Assembly: GCF_954871325.1 (NCBI RefSeq)
Contig: NC_088775.1
Location: 88,203,561 to 88,267,560 of the forward strand
From: Gordionus sp. m RMFG-2023
Taxonomy: Eukaryota; Nematomorpha; Gordioida; Chordodea; Parachordodidae
Direction of reading: 5' to 3'
DNA: 64,000 nucleotides
The translations under genes were made by a program, and so were the position numbers. The notes under the pieces were generated by a model, which ran no database searches, had not been told where the DNA came from, and worked only from the letters and a program-made list of their open reading frames with translations. This document shows positions 1 to 9,524 of the stretch, in pieces. Position 1 is the stretch's first letter. Each line of letters opens with the position of its first letter.

Positions 1-134
1 TTTTTATATATAGCAAAATACCTTTTTAGGTTTTTGAATAACATTTGAAAAGTATTTGCCACTCCTCTTGGAACCATTTGAGTTTTTTTTAAAAAATCTG
101 ATGTCGATTACTTGGCTATCACCATTTTTTTTAG

Positions 135-170
135 CTAAAAATATGAATCATGATGATATTAGCCTATCAG
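135..170 (+). CDS. SNX27: SNX27 candidate mini-exon (PX-FERM linker)
   Basis: A 36-base exon with a strong acceptor (T-run then TTAG) and donor CAG|GTAAAT. It encodes KNMNHDDISLS and joins in phase to the next exon, giving an ISLSDLKILLPDQ junction that resembles the SNX27 linker before the first FERM strand. The same frame stays open back to about position 41, so the exon may be longer or may not be real. Confidence 0.45.
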
Positions 171-3100
171 GTAAATAATCTTGTTCAAATTTTGTTTCAT
201 TCCTAAATATCGGCGAAATATTTCTTTTTTTATTTATAAAAAATGACCAGAATCCCTAACACGATATTTTCTAAAATAAGAATTACCATTTAACTAATCT
301 TTAACATTTTTAAATTTGAAAATATAAAAAGAATTCTAACCGTCCGAGTTCGTTATTGAAAATAGATCTAAAAATTTTGCTCCCCGATCAAAGTATCGTC
401 TGCTTACCCATTTACAAAAATTTTAAAACGCCCGAGGTTTATCAATTGTTGGCGGAAAAAATTGGCCTCAAAAATCATAAATATTTTGCTTTATTCGAGA
501 TCATGGAACCAGATTTCGGTAAAATTAGAATAATAGAGTTAAAAAGGAAAGAAAGTAGAAAAGAATATAAATAAAAGGGGGACAAACTTTACCAAAAATC
601 ATATATTTTTTATACCAACAGAACGCAAATTGAGGCAAGAAGAAATGCCTTATTCGTTATATGTACAAAATTATACGACATCCAGTCCCACGTGTATTTT
701 GCTTAAAAAATGGTTGTTCAATCTCGAATTGGAGAAACAGATCCTTGATTCCTGTAACAGCAATTCTTCTCAACAAACCGTCGATTTCTTGTATTGGCAG
801 GTTTTAACCAAAGGGGTGGTTTTTTTTATTGGTCAACTTCAATAAAGCTATGAAAATTTAGCGTTACTTTCTTACGAAAGTCGCAGTTCGATTTTTTTTT
901 GAATCGAGATATAAAAACCGGACTAGAATTATTTGGACAATTTTGTCAATCAGTCTAATTTATGCTAAGACTGATAGGAATGACAGCCTACCTTCACTGC
1001 GCTTAATATCCTTTTTTTTTCTCATTTATACAAAGGCATTAGATCAACTCTCCCGCTTCAAAAACTCTCCTTCCCATCCATCCTTTCTAAATAGCACGAT
1101 TAACACCGTCCAAAATGGCGACACCCATGGTGAAAACGGAAATGATCGCGCAAACTTTCTACGTGAATTGATATCCACGTTACCCAATTGCTACAACTGT
1201 GTAACATTCCCTCATTGCGCGAGCGACTCTAGGCGCAAACAAGGTGGTCATGTAACCGTTATAACCGGACCTAGTGGGATTTCATTGGTAGCTGTAGATA
1301 CCGAAGGTGGTTACCAGGTTTTTTTACATATATGACTTATATTTTTAATACGATGATATTTTTCGATCAGTAAAATGGCCGCCATCTGATCAAAAAATAC
1401 TTATGGCTTATACGTTGTGCGTCAGCTGTCATAATGCTGCGTTAAATAACGCAACGCTTGAAGATGACGCGTTTACTATAAATGAGGCCTAAAAGTTCCA
1501 GTATAGCACGGGGAATGTGAGTAGGGAAATTTTCGGATCAGTTAAGTTGTACTTAAAAAAATGTTATCTTTTAACAATAAACAAGAAACATAATAACAAT
1601 GACTCTTTTTTTGAAAAACTTACAAAACTATACAGGGTAAAACTATAGAATTCCCTTGGGATCGGATAACTAAAACCGGGTTGATATTCAATACGAAACA
1701 GAATTCTGTGATTGATTTAGACAGAAGCTACGATTATAAGGTTAAATCAGAAGACGACGCTAAATTGGGGGTCGAAATTTTTTCGGTCGAAGATATTTAT
1801 GCTTCTAACTCGTCTCATTTAAGTTTGTTAATAACCTTATACCTTTATTAAATTTATTATTTTTTATAGTTCATTCATAAACTTATCTATTAATAAGGAA
1901 AAGAGATGCTATTAATAATAATGGTCATAATTATTAAGCTATGGTTATTTATAGTCTACTTTGGTTTTAAGGATAATGATAGTTGATAAATGATTTATTA
2001 AAAGTGTACATACATGAGAGTCAACTATAGACATGGTCTGCACCTGGGGGTGGGGGCGAGCAGGGCATCCGCCTCTGAAATTAGCCAATTTTAGGGGAAC
2101 ACCAAACTTTATAATTTTAACTCAATTATTTTTTAGTCTCTTGAAAAATGATATTTTTTCTTGTTATATACAACATACAAGACATTATTCTTTTTTTTGG
2201 TAAAAAAATCCAAATATGAATTTCGTAAAAAGGTTTGGCATATTTATTTAAAAAAGATTGATTTATATTTTAACAAAAAAAACTTCATTTATTTTTTAGT
2301 TAAAATTTGATATCTTTATTGAAATTTTCTTTTTTTTCCGTCTATTTATAAATAATTTTTAAAAACAATTCAATAAAATTATCTATTGGCAAAATAACAA
2401 AATATAACAAATTTTTTTAAAAAAAAACGATTTCTATTAACTGACTATTTTGATATATATTTGGTTTATTTTCGAGTAAATGTTTTCTTATTTTTGTAGC
2501 TGTAATAGCTATGAGGCACCTTTTGGATATTCTGATATGCAGTATAGTCTTCGTTTTATACATATCCCCTTTCAGTTTGGGTACACTGAGTTATATTACT
2601 TTAATTAAGATTTAGATTCGACTATTAAATTTGTGATTTGATATATATTTTATAATATGCTAGTTTCAGACCCTTTGACCCCAAACGCTGCATGGTGGAC
2701 GCTATTTCATTCGCCAAAGAATAAACAATTTCCATTTTTTTTTGGTAATTCTTGTCATCTAATTTGATATATTAACCTGGTTGAATTTAGTAAGTGAACT
2801 CCTGCAGAGTAACAATATTGAATTAGAAAGAGCCATTACACTTATAGAAAGTAGGCAAGATCTTTTAGATCGCTTTAAAGGAAAACGGCTAAAGTTCTTG
2901 TGCAGGAATTGGAAAATGAGTTTAGAAGCTCAGTAACATAAATTCGACGACGGAAAATTCAAAAACAATTTTCTCACGAAGGAGATGACTCACCTATTAC
3001 ACGATCCTTAAAAAAAAATATGAATTTAAATTTTCCGAAATATTACTAGATCTAGCGAGAAATTTTAAAACTCTTTAAAAATCATATTAGATTCTTATTC

Positions 3101-6100
3101 AATATTCCCTGAAAGTGTGCTAAAGGAAACTTGTTGTAAATTAAATATTTTAGTAACAGATCAGGATACGTTAGAAACCAATATTAATCTACAAGATCCA
3201 CATAAAAACTCCATTGGAAATTTTACGCTATATTAAAGTCTAATAGGTTAAATGAAGCCTTGCCAAATATGTCGATTGTATTAAGGATTATTTTAACCAT
3301 TCCAATTACCGTGGCATCCGCAGACCGCACCTTATCAAAGCTCAAATTAATTGAGACTTACCTACGATCCTGTATGGCGCAGGACCGAGTTATTCTCTCT
3401 TTAATTTCAACAGAAAACTGATATCGCCTCAATCGTTAGATTATACATTATACTGTCAGAATATCCTCTCTTGCAAATACTAAAGCGAGGTGGATAAATG
3501 AAATTATATTTTATAAGTTTTAAGTTCTCAGGGAAAAATTCATGAGCTTTAAATAAATTGTGTTTTTTTAAGGGGCCGCCAAATTATATTTTTTTGCCCT
3601 GAGCTGCCAAAAGTCTCGGGACGGAGTTAGTGTGCACGTAGACTAAATGACAGTTATCGTTTATATATATATTTTTTTTAGATTCTCAAAATTAGAATAA
3701 TAACTATATGTCATCTCATTTAGCTAAGCGGGCCATTAAATGGCGTCTACACATGACTCCTATGTATGTGCACCTTAATGAATGAATAGTCAAATTAGTC
3801 AACGACTATTTTAGCCAGAAAAATATTGCCTAAGCCTCGAGATTTCGATAACACAGATGACTAGACCTTTGTTCCTTCTAAGAGCAAAATCTTCAGGCTT
3901 GCGTAATATTTTTCTGGATGAAATATTGAGTTAGCCCTTTTTAAAAATGGACTCAAAACGAGCCGTTTAACAACACCAGTAGTAAACTACCCCACTTCAT
4001 TGATACGCGACTTACTCATATTTTTTTAAACTCACTCTAATATTATAATTTCAAAAAAATAATCATAAACACTCAGAAAATTTTTTTTTAAACCATTATT
4101 ATTATTATTAATATCAATATATAATGAACGATTTTTTTTTTATAAATTATTATTAAAATATGACTTTATTCTAAATTTTCGCCCTCTAAATACTAAAAAT
4201 GCTATTATTTTGCATACTTTAATATTTAATTTGTGTTATACCCATCTTTACCATTTTACCTGCGGCTATTCTTCCTGGCATTGAATTAATAAGATTCTGG
4301 GGTATCGATTCCTATATAAGCTCTAAATTTATCCTTTAAACAATTGTTTTGTTCTACATCGCTACTTTTATGCTCTCATTTGAGAAAACACCGTATGTTT
4401 TCGATGGGATTGAATTGAATTCTGGAGACTTGTAACAAATATAATTATATATCATGATTTTGAAACGTTTTTGTAGATTTCAAGGTATGACGAGGACATT
4501 TTGGCGGAGGATATTATTCGTTTTATATCCTAATAACTAGATTAATGGGTTCAGTACTTGGTTGAGGATATCTTGATGTTTAACAGTCTAGGTCTTTTGC
4601 ATTCCTATAACCCAATACCATTATACTATATTACAACTTGAGAGTGCTTACGAAATTTCTGCTTGAGGTAGTCTAGCCTTATTTTTTACAAACACAAAAC
4701 TTGTATCGAATTTTGCGTTGCTTGCTGAATATTGTGTTTTCCCTTGCTCTTTTGTCCATACCTATTTTAGACCTCAATTTAAGTTTTGCTTCTTTTATAA
4801 TTTTGTTAAAAATGATATACCTTCCTAATGCTTTATGAAATAATATGATGTAAACAAAATAATATAAATTTTTATTTATTTTTTTATCTCATAGAAGAAC
4901 ATTGAATCTAATCCTCATTGATTGGTTGTTATAAAAATTTCTCTCAATTGCAGAAATCTTATCAAATTATATTTTTGAAGAGACATGCCCAAGAACAATT
5001 TTTCTAGAATCTTCTCTTCTGAATTAATTAATTATCTTTAGATGTCCATTTATTTTAAGTAAGCTCAAAAATTTCGGTCATTTCATTTCATTTTTATTTA
5101 ATATATATCTACTGACTTATGGCTAATTGGGTTGCCATCTCTGCAGGAATTTTCTATTTCAGATGAATTAATAACCTCAGGAATTATGGATATTTGAGAA
5201 TCTACCCATTTGGAATAAAATAAAACTTTTAAAAAAAACTATCGATTAAATTATAATATAATTTTTTTATTTAAGGCTGTGTATGCTATATCAAAAATAT
5301 AGTTAAATTCGAAACTTTAACGAAAAAAAAAATGAAATACACGTTCTTAAACATGATTCTGGATAAATCTCGAAGTCTTAATTAATATGATTTGATTAAA
5401 ATTTAAAAACTTCTGAAAGTTTTTTTTATTTCTGCGAGTTTTCGAACCAAGTTTAGGACACAGCCTAAAAGGGGCAGATGTTAATTAATTTTAAAGAATA
5501 GGAGAGAAAAATTTACATGGGCGAACACCTTGGTCATCTTATCATAAGGGGCGGATATATATATATGCATAAGGTTACAACTTTTTAAAACACCTATTAT
5601 TTTTCTCATAATTTATAAAAAAAATTCATTTCATACATGTTATTTTATATAATTAAAACCTTATTATTTTTTTTAAAGAGATTAAAATTATTTTTGATGG
5701 AAAATCAATGGTGGTCAAATGTAAATAATGTGGGGTAGTATATAAAAATCATTAGGGTTATACTTAATTTTTTTAAATCATGAAAAAGAAATTTTTTTCA
5801 GGACTGCCATAGGCGATGTTCAGAGCAGCTGTTATTAAACGGCTCGATTTTAGCTGATTTAGATTTCCTAATAGATGTACAAGAGCCCTTGGGTAATATA
5901 TGAAAAAAAAAATTTTGTTCGCCGTTTTTAAAAATCGACCCGTTTAAAACAACTCTAGTCCAGTGTTCCAGACTACCAATATTTGTATTTTTTAAAAAAT
6001 TCAAATCCTTCTTTTAAAAAAATAAAAGGCCCCGATCATCCAAACTTTAACATCGACTTCAACGAACTCATCTTCGTTTTTCGGTACCTTCGAGATGAGG

Positions 6101-6942
6101 CGAACGTTAACGCGGCAAAGGACAGGACCAATCACAAGTGTCTCAAAACTGTCCGAATATTTTCCTCATATAGTCTTTACATGGCCGAGTGTTGCGAAAG
6201 AATCAAAGCCGAAAGGGACATGATTGACATCGATCAGCGGGAGAATAAATTTAAAGTAATAGTTGATAAAAAGTCGGAGTCCGGCGACGACATGGAGGAA
6301 ATAATTTTTGATAAAGGTCAGCAGGGGCAAAATTATGAAAAGATTATAGGCGACATTCGTGATAAGGGGAAAAAATGCCAAAAAAATGGGATTATCATCG
6401 GAGATGCTGTACACATTGCGACTTCTCCCGATATTTATAACGAAGTTGGTTTTTTTAAGGGTAACCAAAAAGTGCATAGTTCCCAAGAGATCGAGACGAA
6501 TTCCGAACTCGGAAAGATCCCTGTTTATCAGACGGTTAGCCAATTAAATAGTGACGTAGATGCCGCAAGTCCTTCCGGAATTATTCAAATCATTGAAGAT
6601 CAAAATTGTGCCATTATGGAGAAAATTAAAATTGATGAACACGTTGTAGTATCGTTCAATGAAGCCCCTCGTGACCTTAAATTCGAGCCTATCCCTAAAC
6701 TCAACCATTGTGATATTACAAATGATGGGACATTTTTTGATGATAAAAATATAAATAATCCCGATAATATTGAAATAATCTGTGATAAGCAGTACTCTCC
6801 TCTAGAAAAAGGAGAAATTAAACCTAAGCTAGTTGATGATGAAAATCACTTTAGCGAAGTTGCACCAAAGTTTGGTAATCAAATCATTGACCCTTTGTCT
6901 ACATCCATCCACCCTTTTCTAGTCTCCGAACAGATTGAATAA
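135..6942 (+). CDS. SNX27: sorting nexin 27-like, 3' part of gene (six exons)
   Basis: SNX27 is an endosomal cargo adaptor (PDZ-PX-FERM) that works with retromer and the WASH complex to recycle membrane proteins to the cell surface. Only the FERM-like module and tail are in the window; the PDZ and PX exons must lie upstream. Exons joined by phase are 135-170, 366-518, 622-800, 1036-1317, 1636-1822 and 6029-6942, giving about 582 residues. Recognisable stretches are KYFALFEI, MPYSLYVQNYTTSSPTC, KKWLF and FPHCASDSRRKQGGHV; the last is nearly identical to the SNX27 FERM F3 region and unlike SNX17. The family motif for the lobe around 'YMHECFERV' appears as YMAECCERI. Odd points are an insert before that motif and a roughly 230-residue acidic C-terminal tail that vertebrate SNX27 lacks. 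The identification is secure; the first exon and the exon 4 donor are less certain. Confidence 0.9.
366..518 (+). CDS. SNX27: SNX27 exon: FERM F1 lobe
   Basis: Encodes LKILLPDQSIV through KYFALFEIMEPDF, the ubiquitin-like F1 lobe. The donor TTTCG|GTAAAA at 518/519 splits the Glu codon of FERKLRQEE, which is completed by the next exon. The acceptor at 364-365 was preferred over 330-331 because only it keeps phase with the upstream mini-exon. Confidence 0.85.
622..800 (+). CDS. SNX27: SNX27 exon: FERM F1/F2 (LYVQNY motif)
   Basis: Begins after CAACAG and encodes ERKLRQEEMPYSLYVQNY, TSSPTCILLKKWLF and a stretch ending DFLYWQ. It matches the SNX27 segment running from EFPHKLYIQNY to KWLF and on to YFFHQ. 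It ends in phase 0 at CAG|GTTTTA. Confidence 0.9.
1036..1317 (+). CDS. SNX27: SNX27 exon: FERM F2/F3 (FPHCASDSRRK motif)
   Basis: The acceptor follows a strong pyrimidine tract (ATACAAAG). The exon starts ALDQLSRF, matching AVDDVKKG of SNX27, and contains FPHCASDSRRKQGGHV followed by the first strands of the PH-like F3 lobe. Between them is a lineage-specific Asn/Gly/Ser-rich insert. It ends in phase 0 at CAG|GTTTTT. Confidence 0.9.
1636..1822 (+). CDS. SNX27: SNX27 exon: F3 lobe (IEFPWDRI)
   Basis: Starts GKTIEFPWDRITKTGLIF, matching the SNX27 segment with IAFEWDEMQRW. The frame stays open to 1851. The donor at 1823 (TTTAA|GTTTGT) was chosen because it leaves phase 1, which exon 6 requires; donors at 1741 and 1772 leave phase 0 and do not fit. 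The 3' end is therefore inferred. Confidence 0.75.
1998..3775. mobile_element. MITE family B copy, split by the hAT element
   Basis: The left end TTAAAAGTGTACATACAT (1998-2015) is the inverted repeat of the right end CTCCTATGTATGTGCAC (about 3758-3774). The hAT element occupies 2044-3629 between them. The intact relatives at 8151-8308 and 56247-56394 show what the uninterrupted element looks like. Confidence 0.7.
2044..3629 (+). mobile_element. hAT DNA transposon remnant
   Basis: A 1.6-kb element flanked by GTCTGCAC (2036-2043) and GTGTGCAC (3630-3637), an 8-bp target duplication with one mismatch, as expected for hAT. An open stretch at 3269-3421 encodes ITVASADRTLSKLKLIETY and then AQDRVILSL. 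This is the C-terminal dimerisation motif of hAT transposases of the TTF/ZMYM type, whose consensus is TVASAERSFSKLKLIK. Upstream frames are interrupted several times, so the copy is inactive. Terminal repeats are weak. Confidence 0.85.
3795..3976. repeat. hairpin MITE, family A
   Basis: Ends ...AAACGAGCCGTTTAACAACAC, the right terminus of the family best seen at 61393-61612. The centre (TTTGTTCC...GAGCAAAATCTT...GGCTTGCGTAATATTTTTCTGG) is nearly identical to that copy; the left terminus is eroded. Confidence 0.8.
4235..4830 (-). mobile_element. Tc1/mariner transposase fragment
   Basis: The reverse strand encodes FNPIENIRCFLK, matching the catalytic-Glu motif 'DLNPIENIW..LK' of Tc1-like transposases. 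It continues with SIPQNLINSMPGRIAA, matching the family's 'IP...L..SMP.RI.AVI' C-terminus. The frame changes several times and there are stops, so this is a dead fragment. I could not find terminal repeats. Confidence 0.8.
5831..5955. repeat. hairpin MITE, family A (short copy)
   Basis: Starts GTTATTAAACGGCTCGATTT and ends AAATCGACCCGTTTAAAACAAC, inverted versions of the family A termini. It is about 125 bases, shorter than the 215-base copies, and sits just upstream of the last SNX27 exon. Confidence 0.75.
6029..6942 (+). CDS. SNX27: SNX27 last exon: end of FERM plus acidic tail
   Basis: Starts at ATAAAAG|GCCCCG and encodes NELIFVFRYLRDEANV, then VRIFSSYSLYMAECCERI, the end of the F3 lobe. 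About 230 further residues rich in Asp, Glu, Ile and Asn run to TAA at 6940-6942. I see no domain in the tail; vertebrate SNX27 ends soon after this motif. Codons here use more G and C than the surrounding DNA, as expected of real coding sequence. Confidence 0.9.
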
Positions 6943-7043
6943 CCCTCGATCTAATGTTATGATTACTTGCCCTTCTCTCTTTTAACGTTACTTAAATATC
7001 GCCCCCCACCCGAGTGGATTATTGTTCATGAGCGATTTCGTGA

Positions 7044-7049
7044 AATAAA
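7044..7049 (+). promoter_or_regulatory. possible SNX27 poly(A) signal
   Basis: AATAAA lies 102 bases after the SNX27 stop. In DNA this AT-rich the hexamer occurs by chance, so position is the only support. Confidence 0.35.
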
Positions 7050-8024
7050 TTTTCCCGAAATTTATTAAAACTCTTTAAGATAATATATTAAGAAACCGAA
7101 ATTTTTGCTAAAAAGGTTATATTTTTTGGCATCGATCTTTACTTCTATCTTATTAAGTTGGGGCTGATGTCTATATAATATCATCCCATATATTACCTAT
7201 TATAATTTTATTTTTTCAGCTTTTTAGATCTTTATCGATTAGGGAAAAAATTAAAGCTTTTCTTTCTATTCAAATTAGAAATGCTGAAAACTTGTTTTGC
7301 AGTTTTAGTTTAACGATTTTTCTAAACTTTCCACGTTTTACACCAATAAAAAATCTCTTATATTTCTCTCCCCGGTTTAAAATCATCTCATTCCCTTTTG
7401 TACCCTGAACTTGGAAAGAAAGCGTGCTTTTAAAATAAAAATTTTCGGCTATTTGTTCTTGAAGTTAACTTTCTTATTCCACCAAACAAAAATAAATAAA
7501 GATACTCAGTCCACAATCAAACAATTTATAAATTATTTATTCCCATGCACCGCTCCCCCTTAAATTAACCTTTAAAATCAATCCGATATTATTTTAATGT
7601 TTATTTTTAATCACTTATTCTTTTGATAATACAAATTTTTTGGAATTGCTAACTGACCAAAGATGTTTAGTTTAATATATTCATTTATACTCATTTATTT
7701 ATTACTACTTTGTGTATATGCTTTATATATATATAAAAAATTATTACGTCTTTCAAAAGTAAAGATTATTATATTGGCTCCTTTTTTTCAAATAGTATTA
7801 TTCCGACAACAACAAAAAAGATTAAAATTTGTATCATAATTTATATTTTGTTAAGAAAATATAATTGTAGTTTTATTTTATTTTACTTTTTTTATGTATA
7901 TCATAATGGGAGAAGTTTCTAAATTTAAATTCATTTTTATAAAAAAAAAATTTAAATTTGAAGAAAAAAAAATCTCATTTGATAGGAAATGCAATTTCGC
8001 AAGTGTTAGAAGGCCAATCCTGTT

Positions 8025-8123
8025 AATTTCAGACAATGTTCGCCTGCATTTTGTAATTAGTATATAAAAATCTATATATAAATAAAGAATACTTCAAATT
8101 TTATAGGCAAATTTGTCTGAAAT
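8025..8123. repeat. short MITE with TTCAGACAA ends
   Basis: The left end ATTTCAGACAATGTTCGCCT is repeated inverted at the right end (AGGCAAATTTGTCTGAAAT). It is about 100 bases with no coding content. This is the only copy I noticed. Confidence 0.6.
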
Positions 8124-8150
8124 ATATATACTAAATTTAAGATTCATCAG

Positions 8151-8308
8151 TTAAAAGTGTCCATGCATTGGTGTCATCTCTAGCGCCATTTTGTTTTGCA
8201 CTTCGACTAATAGTCTTTATCATTATATGAATATACTTTATTGTCATTATCGACGTGCCAATCACAAAATGACGCTAGAGCTGACTCCTATGTATGTACA
8301 CTTTTTAA
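8151..8308. mobile_element. MITE family B copy
   Basis: Terminal inverted repeats of about 60 bases: TTAAAAGTGTCCATGCATTG... at the left and ...CTATGTATGTACACTTTTTAA at the right, continuing inward through TCTCTAGCGCCATTTTGT and its partner ACAAAATGACGCTAGAG. It belongs with the copies at 1998-3775 and 56247-56394. A decayed, shorter relative lies at about 8446-8495. Confidence 0.8.
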
Positions 8309-9052
8309 TTCATTTAATAAAGGAATCAATGATCTAGAAGTATGTATAGATCATTTGTGTAGATGCTCTTTATTGTAACACATTTCCAATCAGTTCAGAT
8401 TTTTCCAAATTAACTAGGTTCACCATTCATTTATTAAAGATGTACATTAGGTCGTCTAACTGATTCCTGTATATGATACATTTTAATGAATAATGTTTGT
8501 TAAATCACCACCTTTGGCAACTCATGTGGTTTAGCCCAATGATATATAATGCTACCTACCTATACTGATGATTCATTCATTTAAATGTTTACCAATAACA
8601 AATCAGCTAGTGGCGCTCCATTTTGGCCTATATAATTAATTTACATTTAAATGAAATAAAACAATATTCAAGTTTCATTTAATATACTATATATATATAT
8701 TTAATTTGTTATACTGGAAATTGAAATGACGTGTCACCTAATTTGTATTCAACGTTACTTCAAAATACATTTTACTGAGAATCTTTCTAAGTAACTTATA
8801 ATGTCATTGGTCTTGGCCAGTTGAGCCATAACAATTAAAAGATTTATATTATATGAATAAAAATTTGACTTATGCCTTTTTGGATTTAAGGATAGTAGGT
8901 GATTTTACAACACTAGAATCTTATTAAATTATTGCATTGGAAAAGTAAATGGAGATTTGCACCTTAGGGCTAAAATTAAAAATTATTGTCTCTGATTTTA
9001 TACTTGAAAAGATTCTAATGGGGTAAACAATATAAAAAATAAATTATGCAAA

Positions 9053-9058
9053 TTTATT
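9053..9058 (-). promoter_or_regulatory. possible ZP gene poly(A) signal
   Basis: AATAAA on the reverse strand about 225 bases past the ZP stop codon. Support is positional only. Confidence 0.25.
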
Positions 9059-9282
9059 AATAATTATATATTTTTTTAAAAAAATTCATATAAAAAAAAA
9101 TTGAATTGAGATTATTTAAATGAAAAATTAAATATTTTTCTATATTCTGTAAAAAAAACATTTTTCAAATTTTCTCCGAGTATCAATTAATGGCCTTCTA
9201 TAGATTCGAAAGAAAAAAAATAAATAATATTTTCGGTATTTTTTTAAAACAAATCTTTAGTATTTTGCGTTTTATATTATTT

Positions 9283-9524
9283 TCACATTTCATCCCTAAC
9301 CATTACGACGGAAATATTTTTGTTTCTATTCTCGCTTTCATAATAAGAGTCGGTGGGCATAACTCCATTCCCTTTTCCACATAAGCTTTTATGGAATGAG
9401 CACTTCTCTGGACATTTCTTCTTCCTTTGTATCGCCAATACTATGCACACCCCTAGCATGGTAACCAAAGCTATTCCTAGCAGCCCCGATACGCTTATAA
9501 ACATGAGAAGAGACACACAGACTG
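9283..9524 (-). CDS. ZP gene last exon: membrane anchor and cytoplasmic tail
   Basis: Encodes a roughly 29-residue hydrophobic segment starting AVCVSLLMFISVSGLLGI, the stop-transfer run QRKKKC, a Cys- and Tyr-containing tail (DSYYESENRNKN) and TGA at 9283-9285. The acceptor at 9525 is weak in pyrimidines but gives the right phase. Confidence 0.85.

Larger units (their letters stand above)
1823..6028 (+). other. SNX27 intron 5, transposon-filled
   Basis: A 4.2-kb intron between the F3 exons. It holds a MITE split by a hAT element (1998-3775), a hairpin MITE (3795-3976), a Tc1/mariner fragment (about 4235-4830), plain AT-rich DNA (4830-5820) and a second hairpin MITE that ends about 70 bases before the last exon. 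Confidence 0.75.
6943..9282. other. convergent intergenic region
   Basis: SNX27 and the ZP gene end tail to tail across this 2.3-kb gap. It is very AT-rich and contains MITEs at 8025-8123, 8151-8308 and about 8446-8495. I see no coding region; short open frames have no codon bias or motif. Confidence 0.7.

Noticed and set aside
6166-6543. 125-codon reverse-strand frame over the SNX27 tail
   Set aside because: Antisense shadow of the acidic tail; no motif.
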